Below the pieces are notes generated by a model. It saw only the letters and a program-made list of their open reading frames with translations. It was not told the origin of the DNA and ran no database searches. A DNA stretch of 64,000 bases from Mauremys mutica. Lineage: Eukaryota > Chordata > Testudines > Geoemydidae. How positions within the stretch are numbered: position 1 is the stretch's first letter; each line of letters opens with the position of its first letter. The position numbers and the translations under genes are program-made. The stretch spans positions 5,125,733 to 5,189,732 of the forward strand of contig NC_059094.1 of the NCBI RefSeq assembly GCF_020497125.1, given 5' to 3'. Positions 43,661-52,725 of this stretch are shown piece after piece.

Positions 43661-44404
43661 TGCCTACATCTGTCTGCCTGCATGTAAACCATCTCCAGCC
43701 TCCGAAACTACCAGGCCTCTGATCGTGACAGTGCAAAGCGCCACTGAAGCTAGTTACATGGGGAGTGGGGGATGGAGGCAGAAGCTGATGCTTGACTTGA
43801 AATAGGAAGGTCTGAGGCAGCCCTGCCACCCCCCTGGCTCTGGAGTCGCCCCAGGCGCTTTGGCCCTGGCGAGATGGCTGAGGACAGGGCAAAGGCTTTC
43901 CCAGCGAGAGCGAGATGAAGGAGTTCTCAAGGCTGGGCGGGGGAGCGCCGGGCAGGCAGCAGAGTGGATTTCTGCTTGAGTGGTTATTATACCGTCGATT
44001 TGAAGAGACAGATGACGGCAGTGGCAGAGGAGGCAATAATTGAAAGCACCATGAAACATTAATGAATGCCCAGGGACTGGATCAGGAGTTGTTAAAGCTC
44101 ACTTCCCTCTCTCTGCCTCCTTCGCTTTTTAAAGTCAAAATTGTTTCACTGCCCTCTAGGCGAGGGGATTTTTTTTTTCATTTAAAGACACAGGAGCCCA
44201 CAGAAGGAGCCCTTGCTTGTCAGCGAATGGCATCTCGGCCCTGATGGCTCCTCGGCGAGGGGCCTGATCAGACAGTGAACTGAACAGATGATTACTTCAA
44301 AATAATGACGAGCGTTTGCATCCATAATCAACAAGTTCTTACTGTGCGTTCTGTACAGCAGGGAATGAGCGTGAGCGAAGGAAGGGGATGGGAAGTCACA
44401 GATA
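43661..44404. other. Unannotated stretch with AT-rich unique segment (44,030-44,335)
   Basis: No exon is seen. The segment around AATTGAAAGCACCATGAAAC and AAACATTAATGAATGCCC, then GATGATTACTTCAAAATAAT and CATCCATAATCAACAAGTTC, has several homeodomain-like TAAT cores. It shows no repeat hallmark, so it could be a conserved element. Confidence 0.25.
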
Positions 44405-44575
44405 CCAAGATAATCGGTGCAGGATAGATAGATAGATAGATACGGTGTATGGGGATAGATAGAGAGAGAGAGATAGAGAGATAGACAGACAAGAAGGAAG
44501 AGGATGGAAGGTCACAGATAGATACTGTGGTAATGAGCGCAGAATAGATGGATGGATGGATAGACAGATGTCACC
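44405..44575. repeat. GATA/GGAT tetranucleotide repeats in a duplicated module
   Basis: GATAGATAGATAGATAGATA near 44,424-44,443 and GATGGATGGATGGATAGACA near 44,547-44,566 lie in two similar halves. Each begins with GTCACAGATA (44,395 and 44,511), which implies a local duplication of about 116 bp followed by divergence of the microsatellite. Confidence 0.8.
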
Positions 44576-44664
44576 AATTGTCCACAAGACAATAGTTTCT
44601 TGGACTGAAGCTGCCTTTCCCTGTGTGTGTGTCAGTGTGAGAGGCAGCGCGGCTGACTCTAGAA

Positions 44665-44974
44665 CAGGAGTCAGCAACCTTTCAGAAGCGGTGTGCGGAG
44701 TCTTCATTTATTCACTCTAATTTAAGCTTTCTCGTGCCAGTCATACATTTTAATGTTTTTTAGAAGGTCTCTCTCTAAGTCTATAATATATAACTAAACT
44801 ATTGTTGTATGTAAAGTAAATAAGGTTTTTAAAATGTTTAAGAAGCTTCATTTAAAATTAAATTAAAATGCAGAGCCCCCCGGACCGGTGGCCAGGACCT
44901 GGGCAATGCGAGTGCCGCTGAAAACCAGCTCGCGTGCCGCCTTCGACACCCGTGCCATAGGTTGCCTACCCCTG
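44665..44974. mobile_element. hAT (Charlie-like) MITE with 8-bp target duplication
   Basis: The element is 310 bp. The left end CAGGAGTCAGCAACC and right end GGTTGCCTACCCCTG are inverted repeats of the CAGGGGT.GGCAACC type, familiar from hAT-Charlie elements. The flanks CTCTAGAA (44,657-44,664) and CTCTAGAG (44,975-44,982) agree at 7 of 8 positions. The AT-rich interior (TAAGTCTATAATATATAACT and others) has no coding capacity. I recognise near-identical sequences as common in turtle genomes. Confidence 0.92.
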
Positions 44975-44984
44975 CTCTAGAGGA

Positions 44985-45110
44985 ATGCTCAGGGGATGGG
45001 GCGCCAGGGCTCCTGGGTTCTAGTCCTTGTGCTGCCGTTGAGCTGCTTCCTTTCCATCTCTGTGCCCACTCTGCCCATGCACCATGCAGATAACAGGTAC
45101 TAACCTGGCC
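44985..45110 (+). repeat. MIR-like SINE fragment
   Basis: AGGGCTCCTGGGTTCTAGTC followed by CTTTCCATCTCTGTGCCCAC and AGATAACAGGTACTAACC keeps the MIR order in degenerate form. Confidence 0.5.
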
Positions 45111-47643
45111 AGCGGGTTTTGAGGTTCATTACGGGAGGCCTGTCACTTGCTCTTCTTGCTCAGCACTGAGAGGCGGGTAGAGAGGGCACCTGGACGCCGT
45201 CAGGCGATGTCACACTGGCAGGGCGAGCAGCTCACGGGTGCTGCAAGTGCTGCTTCTCCTCGTCTCCACATGGAGGTTCCTTTGGAGCCAGGGGTCACCG
45301 ATCTCTCAGCACAGCTGGCTGCTGCGATGGGGAGGCCTCTGACCTGCAGGGACAGGGCTGTCACTCACATCATGGTGCACCAGGGGCACGCCTGGCCTTG
45401 CATTGTGGGATACGTGGCATGGCTGTACAGCAGACATTAGTAGGCTGTTGAGCTGTTCTGATTGGGCACATCGGTCACATGGCAGATTTCCTCCCCTGCT
45501 TGGCTCCCCGTGGCCCTTGGAATCAGATTCCCGGTGCACGTACTCGTGATTATGATGGTGAAATTCACTCTTGGTGAATATCTTGCAGCATTCACTACTC
45601 CTGCTCCTTCCCCACCAGGATGCTTGTCGGCTGGAAGCGAACACAACAGGGCATGAGCCCTAGTGAAGCATCCTGGGATACCAGTCCAAATAAATGTTCC
45701 TCCGAGACACCGTGCCATGTGCCCAGCTCCGGTCCCCACACCGTGCCCTGGAGCCTCATGGCCTCCCCTTGCTCTACCTCCACCTCCGGGGTAGAGGCGT
45801 GTCCCTAGATGGTGCCTTGTGCCCTTACACGCTGGGCGGGGGCCCTGCTGGGCCCTCCTCTAGGTTACAGATTTATGGGCAGCTTGTCTCCAGGGTGCCT
45901 ACGACAGGTCCCCTCAGTCTCTCCCCCCAGGTGAGATGATGCGACCCTCTCTGGTTCCTGGTGGCAGGGCCATTGGGGTTTTGCCTAGTGGGGTGCAGAG
46001 GAACGTGCGGGGGTGAGGGGGGAGTGGCAGTGCCAGCCCTGTACCGGAGGGAAGGCTAGGGAGAGCGGCTCGGGCTGGACGGCCCCATGCGGGGGCAGCG
46101 GGTCTCAGGCTGGCCCTGAACCAGGGAGAGAGAGGGGGCCTCACGCGGCTTCACGCACGGGCGGGCGGCAGGGGGTCTCCGGTTTGCCCTGCACACGGGG
46201 AGCAGTGGAGGGCCTCAGGCTGGCCCATGGGGTGTCCCATTTTCCCTCTGCTAAACTGGGTCCCCACCCATTAGAGCTTGTGGAGACTGCTCTGCTCCCG
46301 TCCCCCGTGGCCCATTCACAGTCACGTGGCCTCCCATTGGCAGCCCCGGCAGCTGCTTCCCCAGCACACCAGGGAGGTGCTGAGTGTATTTTTAGCGGCC
46401 TTAGTGCGATAAGTGTGCTGACCTTTCTGAACAGAGCGAATCGCACCAGCTGCGTTGGCTCCTCCCTCCAGCTCCACTCCACAACTGCACGTTTCTCGCT
46501 GCTGGCAAGAGCCAGCCCTTCACTCAGCACCTGAACGTGTTCCACAAGCCAGTCTGGGAACTTCGGCTCTGCCACTGGCAGTCCGGGAGGCCGAGTTTTC
46601 CATGGTGCAAGGGATGTCTGAGTAGCCCTGGCAGGACACACCACTCTTCTTGCAGACTTGTTTATTCCTTCCTTCTAGGAGACCAGCTAAAGCTGGTAGA
46701 AATGTATTAAAACCTCGGAGAGCAGCCTGGGAGAGCAGGCTTCAACAGCAGCAAAGCACTGATCCCTGGCCAGAGAGGTTTGTGAACTATAGGGTGCTAA
46801 ACCATGCCGGATGTTGTCTGTCAGAGGGCTGGGGGTTAATCAGAATGGTAATCGGAAGGATGTGATTTTTATGGTCCAGGAGCTTAAGTCCTCCCTTGGA
46901 GAGAGTCACTTTAGCAGACCAGTCCATATGTTTTCTGGATTCCAAGTAGGGCCCCACACTAGCAGTCAGAAAGCCCTCTGCTCCCTGCTGAGCAGGGCTC
47001 CGTTCAGGAGTGAGCTACCCAGGAGTTCATGCACACTGCAGAGCAGACGAGCGTTTGAAGTTGGTCTGTGCAGCTGTAGATTTATTCAGGTTTTTTTTTA
47101 AAAGGATGTAATTTAGTCAGAGAGAGAAGGAGCCTTATTAAGCCGCTCCAGCCTCTCTCTCTGCTGAGGCTTTGCTAAATTCTGCAAGCCACATTTAGAG
47201 CATTTATTTGAGCTCTTTCCAGCTGACAAGCATGGGGGATGGGAGTGGAAGTTCCTCTGGCTGCTTTGCAGCCTGACTTCTTAGCTATCTGTTTCCCACA
47301 GGCTGCCTCCTCTCTGCTCAAGAGGCTGCTGCATGCGCTCTTCCTCCAGCACCTGCTGGCTGATGAGTAATGGAGCTGTTGGAGAGGCCCAGGGGGAGAT
47401 AACACAGGGACAGAGGCGCTCAGTGCTGGAGCAGTAAGGGATGTCCTGAATTCCTGGCATTGCATCTCAGGGCATCAATGTGGCTACATAGCTCCTGCCA
47501 GGAGCTGAGTTCCAGCACCCACCCAGGACAGGGTACAAGACATTTCCAAGCACACTGAGGCCCCAGACTGAAATGCAGTTAGAGAATGAGCTGAGTTTTT
47601 TTGTCAGGCTTCAGGATCTGGGATAATGACCATATCTGTCCTT
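45111..47643. other. Unannotated sequence, GC-rich near 46.0-46.2 kb
   Basis: Loose tandem similarity is seen at 46,080-46,230 (GTCTCAGGCTGGCCCTG, GGTCTCCGGTTTGCCCTG, GCCTCAGGCTGGCCCATG). No exon can be defended. CCTTGCATTGTGGGATACGT at 45,397-45,416 is an isolated ZNF143-like half site. Confidence 0.4.
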
Positions 47644-47839
47644 AAGAACATAAGAATGGCCATACTGGGTCAGCCCAAAGGTCCATCCAGCCCAGTGTCC
47701 TGTCTGCCGACAGTGGCCAATGCCAGGTGCCCCAGCGGGAGTGAACCTAACAGGTAATGATCAAGTGATCTCTCTCCTGCCATCCATCTCCACCCTCTGA
47801 CAAACAGAGGCTAGGGACACCATTCCTTACCCAGCCTGG

Positions 47840-48819
47840 CTAATAGCCATTAATGGACTTAACTCCCATAAACCCTGTTATAGTCCTAGCCTTCACAACA
47901 TCCTCAGGCAAGGAGTTCCACAGGTTGACTGTGTACTGTGTGAAGAACTTCCTTTTATTTGTTTTAAACCTGCTGCCCATTAATTTCATTTGGTGGCCCC
48001 TAGTTCTTATATTATGGGAACAAGTAAATAACGTCTCCTTATTCACTTTCTCCACATCACTCATGATTTTATAGACCTCTATCATATCCCCCCTTAGTCT
48101 CCTCTTTTCCAAGCTGAAAAGTCCCAGTCTTATTAATCTCTCCTCATATGGGACCCCTAATCATTTTCCAAACCCCTAATCATTTTAGTTGCCCTTCTCT
48201 GAACCTTTTCTAATGCCAGTATATCTTTTTTGAGATGAGGAGACCACATCTGTACGCAGTATTCAAGATGTGGGCGTACAATGGATTTATATAAGAGCAA
48301 TAAGATATTCTCCATCTTATTCTCTATCCCTTGTTTAATGATTCCTAACATCCTGTTTGCTTTTTTGACCGCCACTGCACACTGAGTGGACGTCTTCAGA
48401 GAACTATCCACGATGACTCCAAGATCTCTTTCCTGATTAGTTTTAGCTAAATTATCCCCCATCATATTGTATGCATAGTTGAGATATTTTTGAAGTTCTT
48501 CACAGTCTGCTTTGGTCTTAACTATCTTGAGTAGTTTAGTATCGTCTGCAAACTTTGCCACCTCACTGTTTACCCCTTTCTCCAGATCATTTATGAATAA
48601 GTTGAATAGGATTGGTCCTAAGACTGACCCTTGGGGAACACCACTAGTTACCCTTCTCCATTCTGAGAATTTACCATTTATTCCTACCCTTTGTTCTCTG
48701 CCTTTTAACCAGTTCTCAATCCATGAAAGGACCTTCCTTATTATCCCATGACAACGTAATTTACATAAGAGCCTTTGGTGAGGGACTTTGTCAAAAGCTT
48801 TCTGGAAATCTAAGTACAC
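47840..48819 (-). pseudogene. Decayed CR1 ORF2, reverse-transcriptase core and C-terminus
   Basis: From 48,819 to 48,157 a 220-residue frame carries the RT palm: [41 protein letters not shown] and [15 protein letters not shown]. The catalytic aspartates of FADD are intact. A 19-bp-offset direct repeat of ACCCCTAATCATTTT (48,153 and 48,172) shifts the frame. The C-terminal part (EKRRLRGDMIEVYKI, then WNSLPEDVV) continues in another frame at 47,840-48,112. The protein is split and also separated from its N-terminal half by insertions, so it is inactive. Confidence 0.9.
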
Positions 48820-48823
48820 TGTC

Positions 48824-49290
48824 AGGGGGTAGCCAAGTTAGTCTGTATCCACAAAAACAACAAGGAGTCCGGTGGCACCTTAGGCCTGGGTCTACACTAA
48901 GGGTGGGGGGGTCGAACTAAGGTACGCGACTTCAGCTACGCGAATAGCGTAGCTGAAATCGAAGTACCTTAGTTCGGGCTACTCACCCGTCCAGACGCCG
49001 TGGGATCGAAGTCCGCGGCTCCAAGGTCGACTCCGCCACCGCTGTTCGCGGTGGTGGAGTTCCGGAGTCGACCGGAGCGCGTGGGGAGTTCAAACTATCG
49101 CGTCTTGATTAGACGCGATAGTTCGAACTCCGAGAAGTCGAACTCTCCGTGTCGACCCGCGCGGTAAGTATAGACCTACCCTTAACGACTAACAGATTTA
49201 TTCTGAAGAAGTGGGGGCTTTTTACCCACGAAAGCTTATGTCCAAATAAATCTGTTAGTCTTTAAGGTGCCACCGGACTCCTTGTTTAAG
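48824..49290. repeat. Inverted pair of SINE-like repeats inserted in CR1
   Basis: The left part GGGGTAGCCAAGTTAGTCTG ... ACAAGGAGTCCGGTGGCACC is the reverse complement of the right part GGTGCCACCGGACTCCTTGT (49,265-49,284). Between them lie a Harbinger-like element and CCCACGAAAGCTTATGTCC, the latter also seen at 2,354-2,444. CR1 flanks CTAAGTACACT (left) and TTAAGTATATT (right) look like a worn duplication of about ten bases. The structure suggests two oppositely oriented copies, or one inverted-repeat element. Confidence 0.75.
48883..49181. mobile_element. Harbinger-like MITE with TTA target duplication, nested
   Basis: The element is 299 bp, from GGCCTGGGTCTACACTAAGGG to GTAAGTATAGACCTACCC, flanked by TTA at 48,880-48,882 and 49,182-49,184. 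It is the inverse of the 274-bp element at 37,551-37,824. Perfect inner palindromes include TTCAGCTACGCGAATAGCGT and its partner (48,930-48,960), and a pair around TATCGCGTCTTGATTAGACG (49,096-49,130). It inserted into the SINE-like repeat, splitting GGCACC(TTA) from ACGACTAACAG, so it is younger than that repeat and the CR1 beneath. Confidence 0.9.
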
Positions 49291-49458
49291 TATATTAAGG
49301 CCACTGGATACCCCTTGTCCACATGTTTTGTTGACCTGTAGTGAGCCGCCCTGGGTCCCAGCTGCGCCTGAGAGGGCCGAGCCTCAGATGCTGCCAAAGT
49401 GGGCGGAGCCACCGTCACCAGTTCCCGCCCCCAGGAAGTCAAGGGGCGGGACAGGAAG

Positions 49459-49466
49459 TATAAAAG
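49459..49466 (+). promoter_or_regulatory. TATA box with upstream GC box
   Basis: TATAAAAG lies 15 bases after a GGGGCGGG GC box (49,443-49,450) and upstream of the minisatellite. The arrangement looks like an RNA polymerase II promoter, as in an LTR U3 region. Activity is untested inference. Confidence 0.5.
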
Positions 49467-49537
49467 ACCAGCCCCGGCGCTCACTTGGGGGCCGGTTGCC
49501 GAAGAGAACAGACGCTGGTCGCCGAGCTCCCGCCCGG

Positions 49538-51791
49538 CCTGAGCTCCCCCGTGCCCGGTATCCCCCGAGGAGCCGCCTGAGCTCCCCGTGCCCGGTATCC
49601 CCCGAGGAGCCGCCTGAGCTCCCCCGTGCCCGGTATCCCCCGAGGAGCCGCCTGAGCTCCCCCGTGCCCGGTATCCCCCGAGGAGCCGCCTGAGCTCCCC
49701 CGTGCCCGTTATCCCCCCAGGAGCCGCCTGAGCTCCCCCGTGCCCGGTATCCCCCGAGGAGCCGCCTGAGCTCCCCCGTGCCCGGTATCCCGAGGAGCCG
49801 CCTGAGCTCCCCCGTGCCCGGTATGTCCCGAGGAGCCGCCTGAGCTCCCCCGTGCCCGGTATCTCCCGAGGAGCCGCCTGAGCTCCCCCGTGCCCGGTAT
49901 CCCGAGGAGCCGCCTGAGCTCCCCCGTGCCCGGTATGTCCCGAGGAGCCGCCTGAGCTCCCCCGTGCCCGGTATCTCCCGAGGAGCCGCCTGAGCTCCCC
50001 CGTGCCCGGTATCCCCCGAGGAGCCGCCTGAGCTCCCCCGTGCCCGGTATATCCCGAGGAACCGCCTGAGCTCCCCCGTGCCCGGTATCCCCCGAGGAGC
50101 CGCCTGAGCTCCCCCCTGCCCGGTATCCCCCGAGGAGCCGCCTGAGCCCCCCCGTGCCCGGTATCCCCCGAGGAGCCGCCTGAGCTCCCCGTGCCCGGTA
50201 TCCCCCGAGGAACCGCCTGAGCTCCCCTGTGCCCGGTATCCTGAGGAGCCGCCTGAGCCCCCTCGTGCCCGGTATCCCCCGAGGAGCCGCCTGAGCTCCC
50301 CCGTGCCCGGTATCCCCCGAGGAGCCGCCTGAGCTCCCCCGTGCCCGGTATCCCCCGAGGAGCCGCCTGAGCTCCCCCGTGCCCGGTATCCCCCGAGGAA
50401 CCGCCTGAGCTCCCCCGTGCCCGGTATCCCCCGAGGAGCCGCCTGAGCTCCCCCGTGCCCGGTATCCCCCGAGGAGCCGCCTGAGCTCCCCCGTGCCCGG
50501 TATCCCCCGAGGAACCGCCTGAGCTCCCCCGTGCCCGGTATCCCCCGAGGAGCCGCCTGAGCTCCCCCGTGCCCGGTATCCCCCGTGGTGCCGCCTGTGC
50601 CCCCCCCGTGTCCGGTATCCCCCGAGGAGCCGCCTGAGCTCCCCCGTGCCCGGTATATCCCGAGAAGCCGCCTGAGCTCCCCCGTGCCCGGTATCCGGAG
50701 GAACCGCCTGAGGTCCCCCGTGCCCGGTATCCCCCGAGGAGCCGCCTGAGCTCCCCCGTGCCCGGTATCCCCCTAGGAGCCGCCTGAGCTCCCCCGTGCC
50801 CGGTATCCCCCGAGGAGCCGCCTGAGCTCCCCCGTGCCCGGTATCCCCCGAGGAGCCGCCTGAGCTCCCCCGTGCCCGGTATCCCCCGAGGAGCCGCCTG
50901 AGCTCCCCCGTGCCCGGTATCCCCCGAGGAGCCGCCTGAGCTCCCCCGTGCCCGGTATCCCCCGAGGAGCCGCCTGAGCTCCCCGTGCCCGGTATCCCGA
51001 GGAGCCGCCTGAGCTCCCCCGTGCCCGGTATGTCCCGAGGAGCCGCCTGAGCTCCCCCGTGCCCGGTATCCCCCGAGGAGCCGCCTGAGCTCCCCCGTGC
51101 CCGGTATCCCGAGGAGCCGCCTGAGCTCCCCCGTGCCCGGTATGTCCCGAGGAGCCGCCTGAGCTCCCCCGTGCCCGGTATCTCCCGAGGAGCCGCCTGA
51201 GCTCCCCCGTGCCCGGTATCCCCCGAGGAGCCGCCTGAGCTCCCCCGTGCCCGGTATCCCGAGGAGCCGCCTGAGCTCCCCCGTGCCCGGTATGTCCCGA
51301 GGAGCCGCCTGAGCTCCCCCGTGCCCGGTATCTCCCGAGGAGCCGCCTGAGCTCCCCCGTGCCCGGTATCCCCCGAGGAGCCGCCTGAGCTCCCCCGTGC
51401 CCGGTATATCCCGAGGAACCGCCTGAGCTCCCCCGTGCCCGGTATCCCCCGAGGAGCCGCCTGAGCTCCCCCATGCCCGGTATCCCCCGAGGAGCCGCCT
51501 GAGCCCCCCCGTGCCCGGTATCCCCCGAGGAGCCGCCTGAGCTCCCCGTGCCCGGTATCCCCCGAGGAACCGCCTGAGCTCCCCTGTGCCCGGTATCCTG
51601 AGGAGCCGCCTGAGCCCCCTCGTGCCCGGTATCCCCCGAGGAGCCGCCTGAGCCCCCCCGTGCCCGGTATCCCCCGAGGAGCCGCCTGAGCTCCCCCGTG
51701 CCCGGTATCCCCCGAGGAGCTGCCTGAGCCCCCCCGTGCCCAGTATATCCCGAGGAGCCGCCTGAGCTCCCCCGTGCCCGGTATCCCGAGG
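49538..51791. repeat. 38-bp minisatellite, about 60 copies, with higher-order structure
   Basis: The unit is CCTGAGCTCCCCCGTGCCCG followed by GTATCCCCCGAGGAGCCG, 38 bp. Variants include 35-bp units lacking three C (TATCCCGAGG), TATGTCCCG and TATCTCCCG types, TATATCCCGAGGAACC and a TATCCTGAGG unit. Series of variants recur: the block with TATATCCCGAGGAACC (50,048) to CCCTGTGCCCGGTATCCTGAGG (50,224) reappears at 51,405-51,602, an offset of 1,357 bp. The array therefore grew partly by large segmental duplication. Because 38 is not a multiple of 3, the long minus-strand frames cycle through all three readings and are not genes. Confidence 0.95.
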
Positions 51792-52163
51792 GACCCATGG
51801 TCTGGGACCCACCGGAGGATACCGGCGAGACACAGGTACCCAGAGAGGGGGAGATTGGAAGTGGCCCGGGGGTAGCAGACACTAGTCTGGCTCCAGGAGA
51901 CCCCGAACCAATGTCAGTGTGTTGCGGCCAGGATCCCCACTGACCCAGCAGCAGATCGCCTGCCGCTGTTAGGGCCCCGGGCTGGGACGCAGTGGAGTGG
52001 GAGGGCCTGCGTCCCCCCTGCCACCCTTCCACGGGCGGCAGACTCCCCCTCTCGCTGGCCTGAGGAGGTTTTTCTTATAGACTATTTGTTCGCTCAACCC
52101 CTGCTGAAGGGTCTGGACCCTGACCTACTTGCTGTCTGTAGTGAGATGCCCTGGGTCCCAGCT

Positions 52164-52404
52164 CATAGACTCATAGACTTTAAGGTCAGAAGGGACCATT
52201 ATGATCATCTAGTCTGACCTCCTGCACAACGCAGGCCACAGAATCCCATCCATCCACTTCTATAACAAACCCCTAGCCTATGTCTGAGTTACTGAAGTCC
52301 CCAAATTGCGGTTTGAAGACCTCAAGCTGCAGAGAATCCTCCAGCAAGTGACCCGTGCCCCATGCTGCAGAGGAAGGCGAAAAACCTCCAGGGCCTCTGC
52401 CAAT
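52164..52404 (-). mobile_element. Younger CR1 LINE 3'-end insertion
   Basis: CATAGACTCATAGACTTTAA followed by GTCAGAAGGGACCATTATGA and TCTAGTCTGACCTCCTGCAC is the antisense 3' end of another CR1 subfamily. Its 240 bp are entirely 3' UTR. It splits the right terminal repeat of the minisatellite-bearing element (…CCCAGCT, then CTGCGCCCGAG at 52,405), so it is the youngest layer here. Confidence 0.88.
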
Positions 52405-52698
52405 CTGCGCCCGAGAGGGCTGATCCCCGACACCGGACGTCCACATGACCCCTTGGAAGAACTCTAATAGATTAGCAAGACACGATTTCCCTTTACAGAA
52501 ACCATGTTGACTTTTGCCCAACAATTTATGTTCTTCTACGTGTCTGACAATTTTATTCTTTACGATTATTTCAACTAACTTGCCCGGTACTGACGTTGGA
52601 CTTACCGGTCTGTAATTGCCGGGATCACCTCTAGAGCCCTTTTAAAATATTGGTGTTACATTAGCTAACTTCCAGTCACTGGGTACAGAAGCTGATTT

Positions 52699-52725
52699 AA
52701 AGGACAGGTTACAGACCTGTCCTTT
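52699..52725. other. Short hairpin at the 5' truncation point of the old CR1
   Basis: AAAGGACAGGT (52,699-52,709) and ACCTGTCCTTT (52,715-52,725) form a perfect 11-bp stem with a 5-base loop. The left arm belongs to the CR1 and the right arm lies where CR1 similarity stops, so it may record snap-back synthesis at the 5' junction. Confidence 0.6.

Larger units (their letters stand above)
49337..52438 (+). mobile_element. Unclassified minisatellite-bearing element inserted in CR1
   Basis: It starts TGTAGTGAGCCGCCCTGGGT. The same sequence recurs at its right side (52,137-52,163, 25 of 27 identical over TGTAGTGAG...CCCAGCT), continuing after a younger CR1 with CTGCGCCCGAGAGGG (52,405). So the element has direct repeats of about 50 bp at both ends. 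It carries a TATA box, a 2.25-kb 38-bp minisatellite and a unique 3' stretch (51,792-52,136). CR1 sequence GTCCACATG...ACC on both sides (49,317-49,336 and 52,439-52,450) looks like a target duplication, the right copy lacking eight bases. It could be an LTR element with a truncated second LTR, or one-and-a-bit monomers of a long tandem repeat. Confidence 0.7.
47644..52712 (-). mobile_element. Old CR1 LINE, 5'-truncated and split by later insertions
   Basis: The 3' end lies at 47,644 (antisense AAGAACATAAGAATGGCCAT). Read leftwards from 52,712 the ORF2 protein is recognisable. SQHGFCKGKSCLANLLEFFQG (52,505-52,450) is followed, after an insertion, by [13 protein letters not shown] (49,330-49,285). 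After another insertion come YLDFQKAFDKVPHQRLL (48,819 down) and FADDTKLL near 48,550. The C-terminus ends near 47,840. The reading order is continuous only if 48,824-49,275 and 49,337-52,438 are removed, which shows both are later insertions. The 3' UTR is like that of the plus-strand copy at 11,762. Confidence 0.92.

Noticed and set aside
43002..43722. Cys/Val-rich frames up to 224 codons
   Set aside because: They translate a TG microsatellite tract and a hAT MITE.
49538..51791. Regular direct repeats as a CRISPR array
   Set aside because: Units are contiguous, with no unique spacers, in a vertebrate genome and with no cas genes. It is a minisatellite.
49236..51833. Very long minus-strand open frame (865 codons) and an overlapping 419-codon frame at 50,773-52,032
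   Set aside because: Both are translations of the 38-bp minisatellite, which is stop-free in all minus frames. They run into antisense CR1 and promoter-like sequence, the residue pattern simply repeats every 38 positions, and no domain or splice context exists.
49337..52438. SVA-type composite formed with CR1
   Set aside because: The CR1 piece at 52,164-52,404 lies inside the right terminal repeat, and its 3' end faces the array rather than the element end. It is a later insertion, not the retrotransposition tail.
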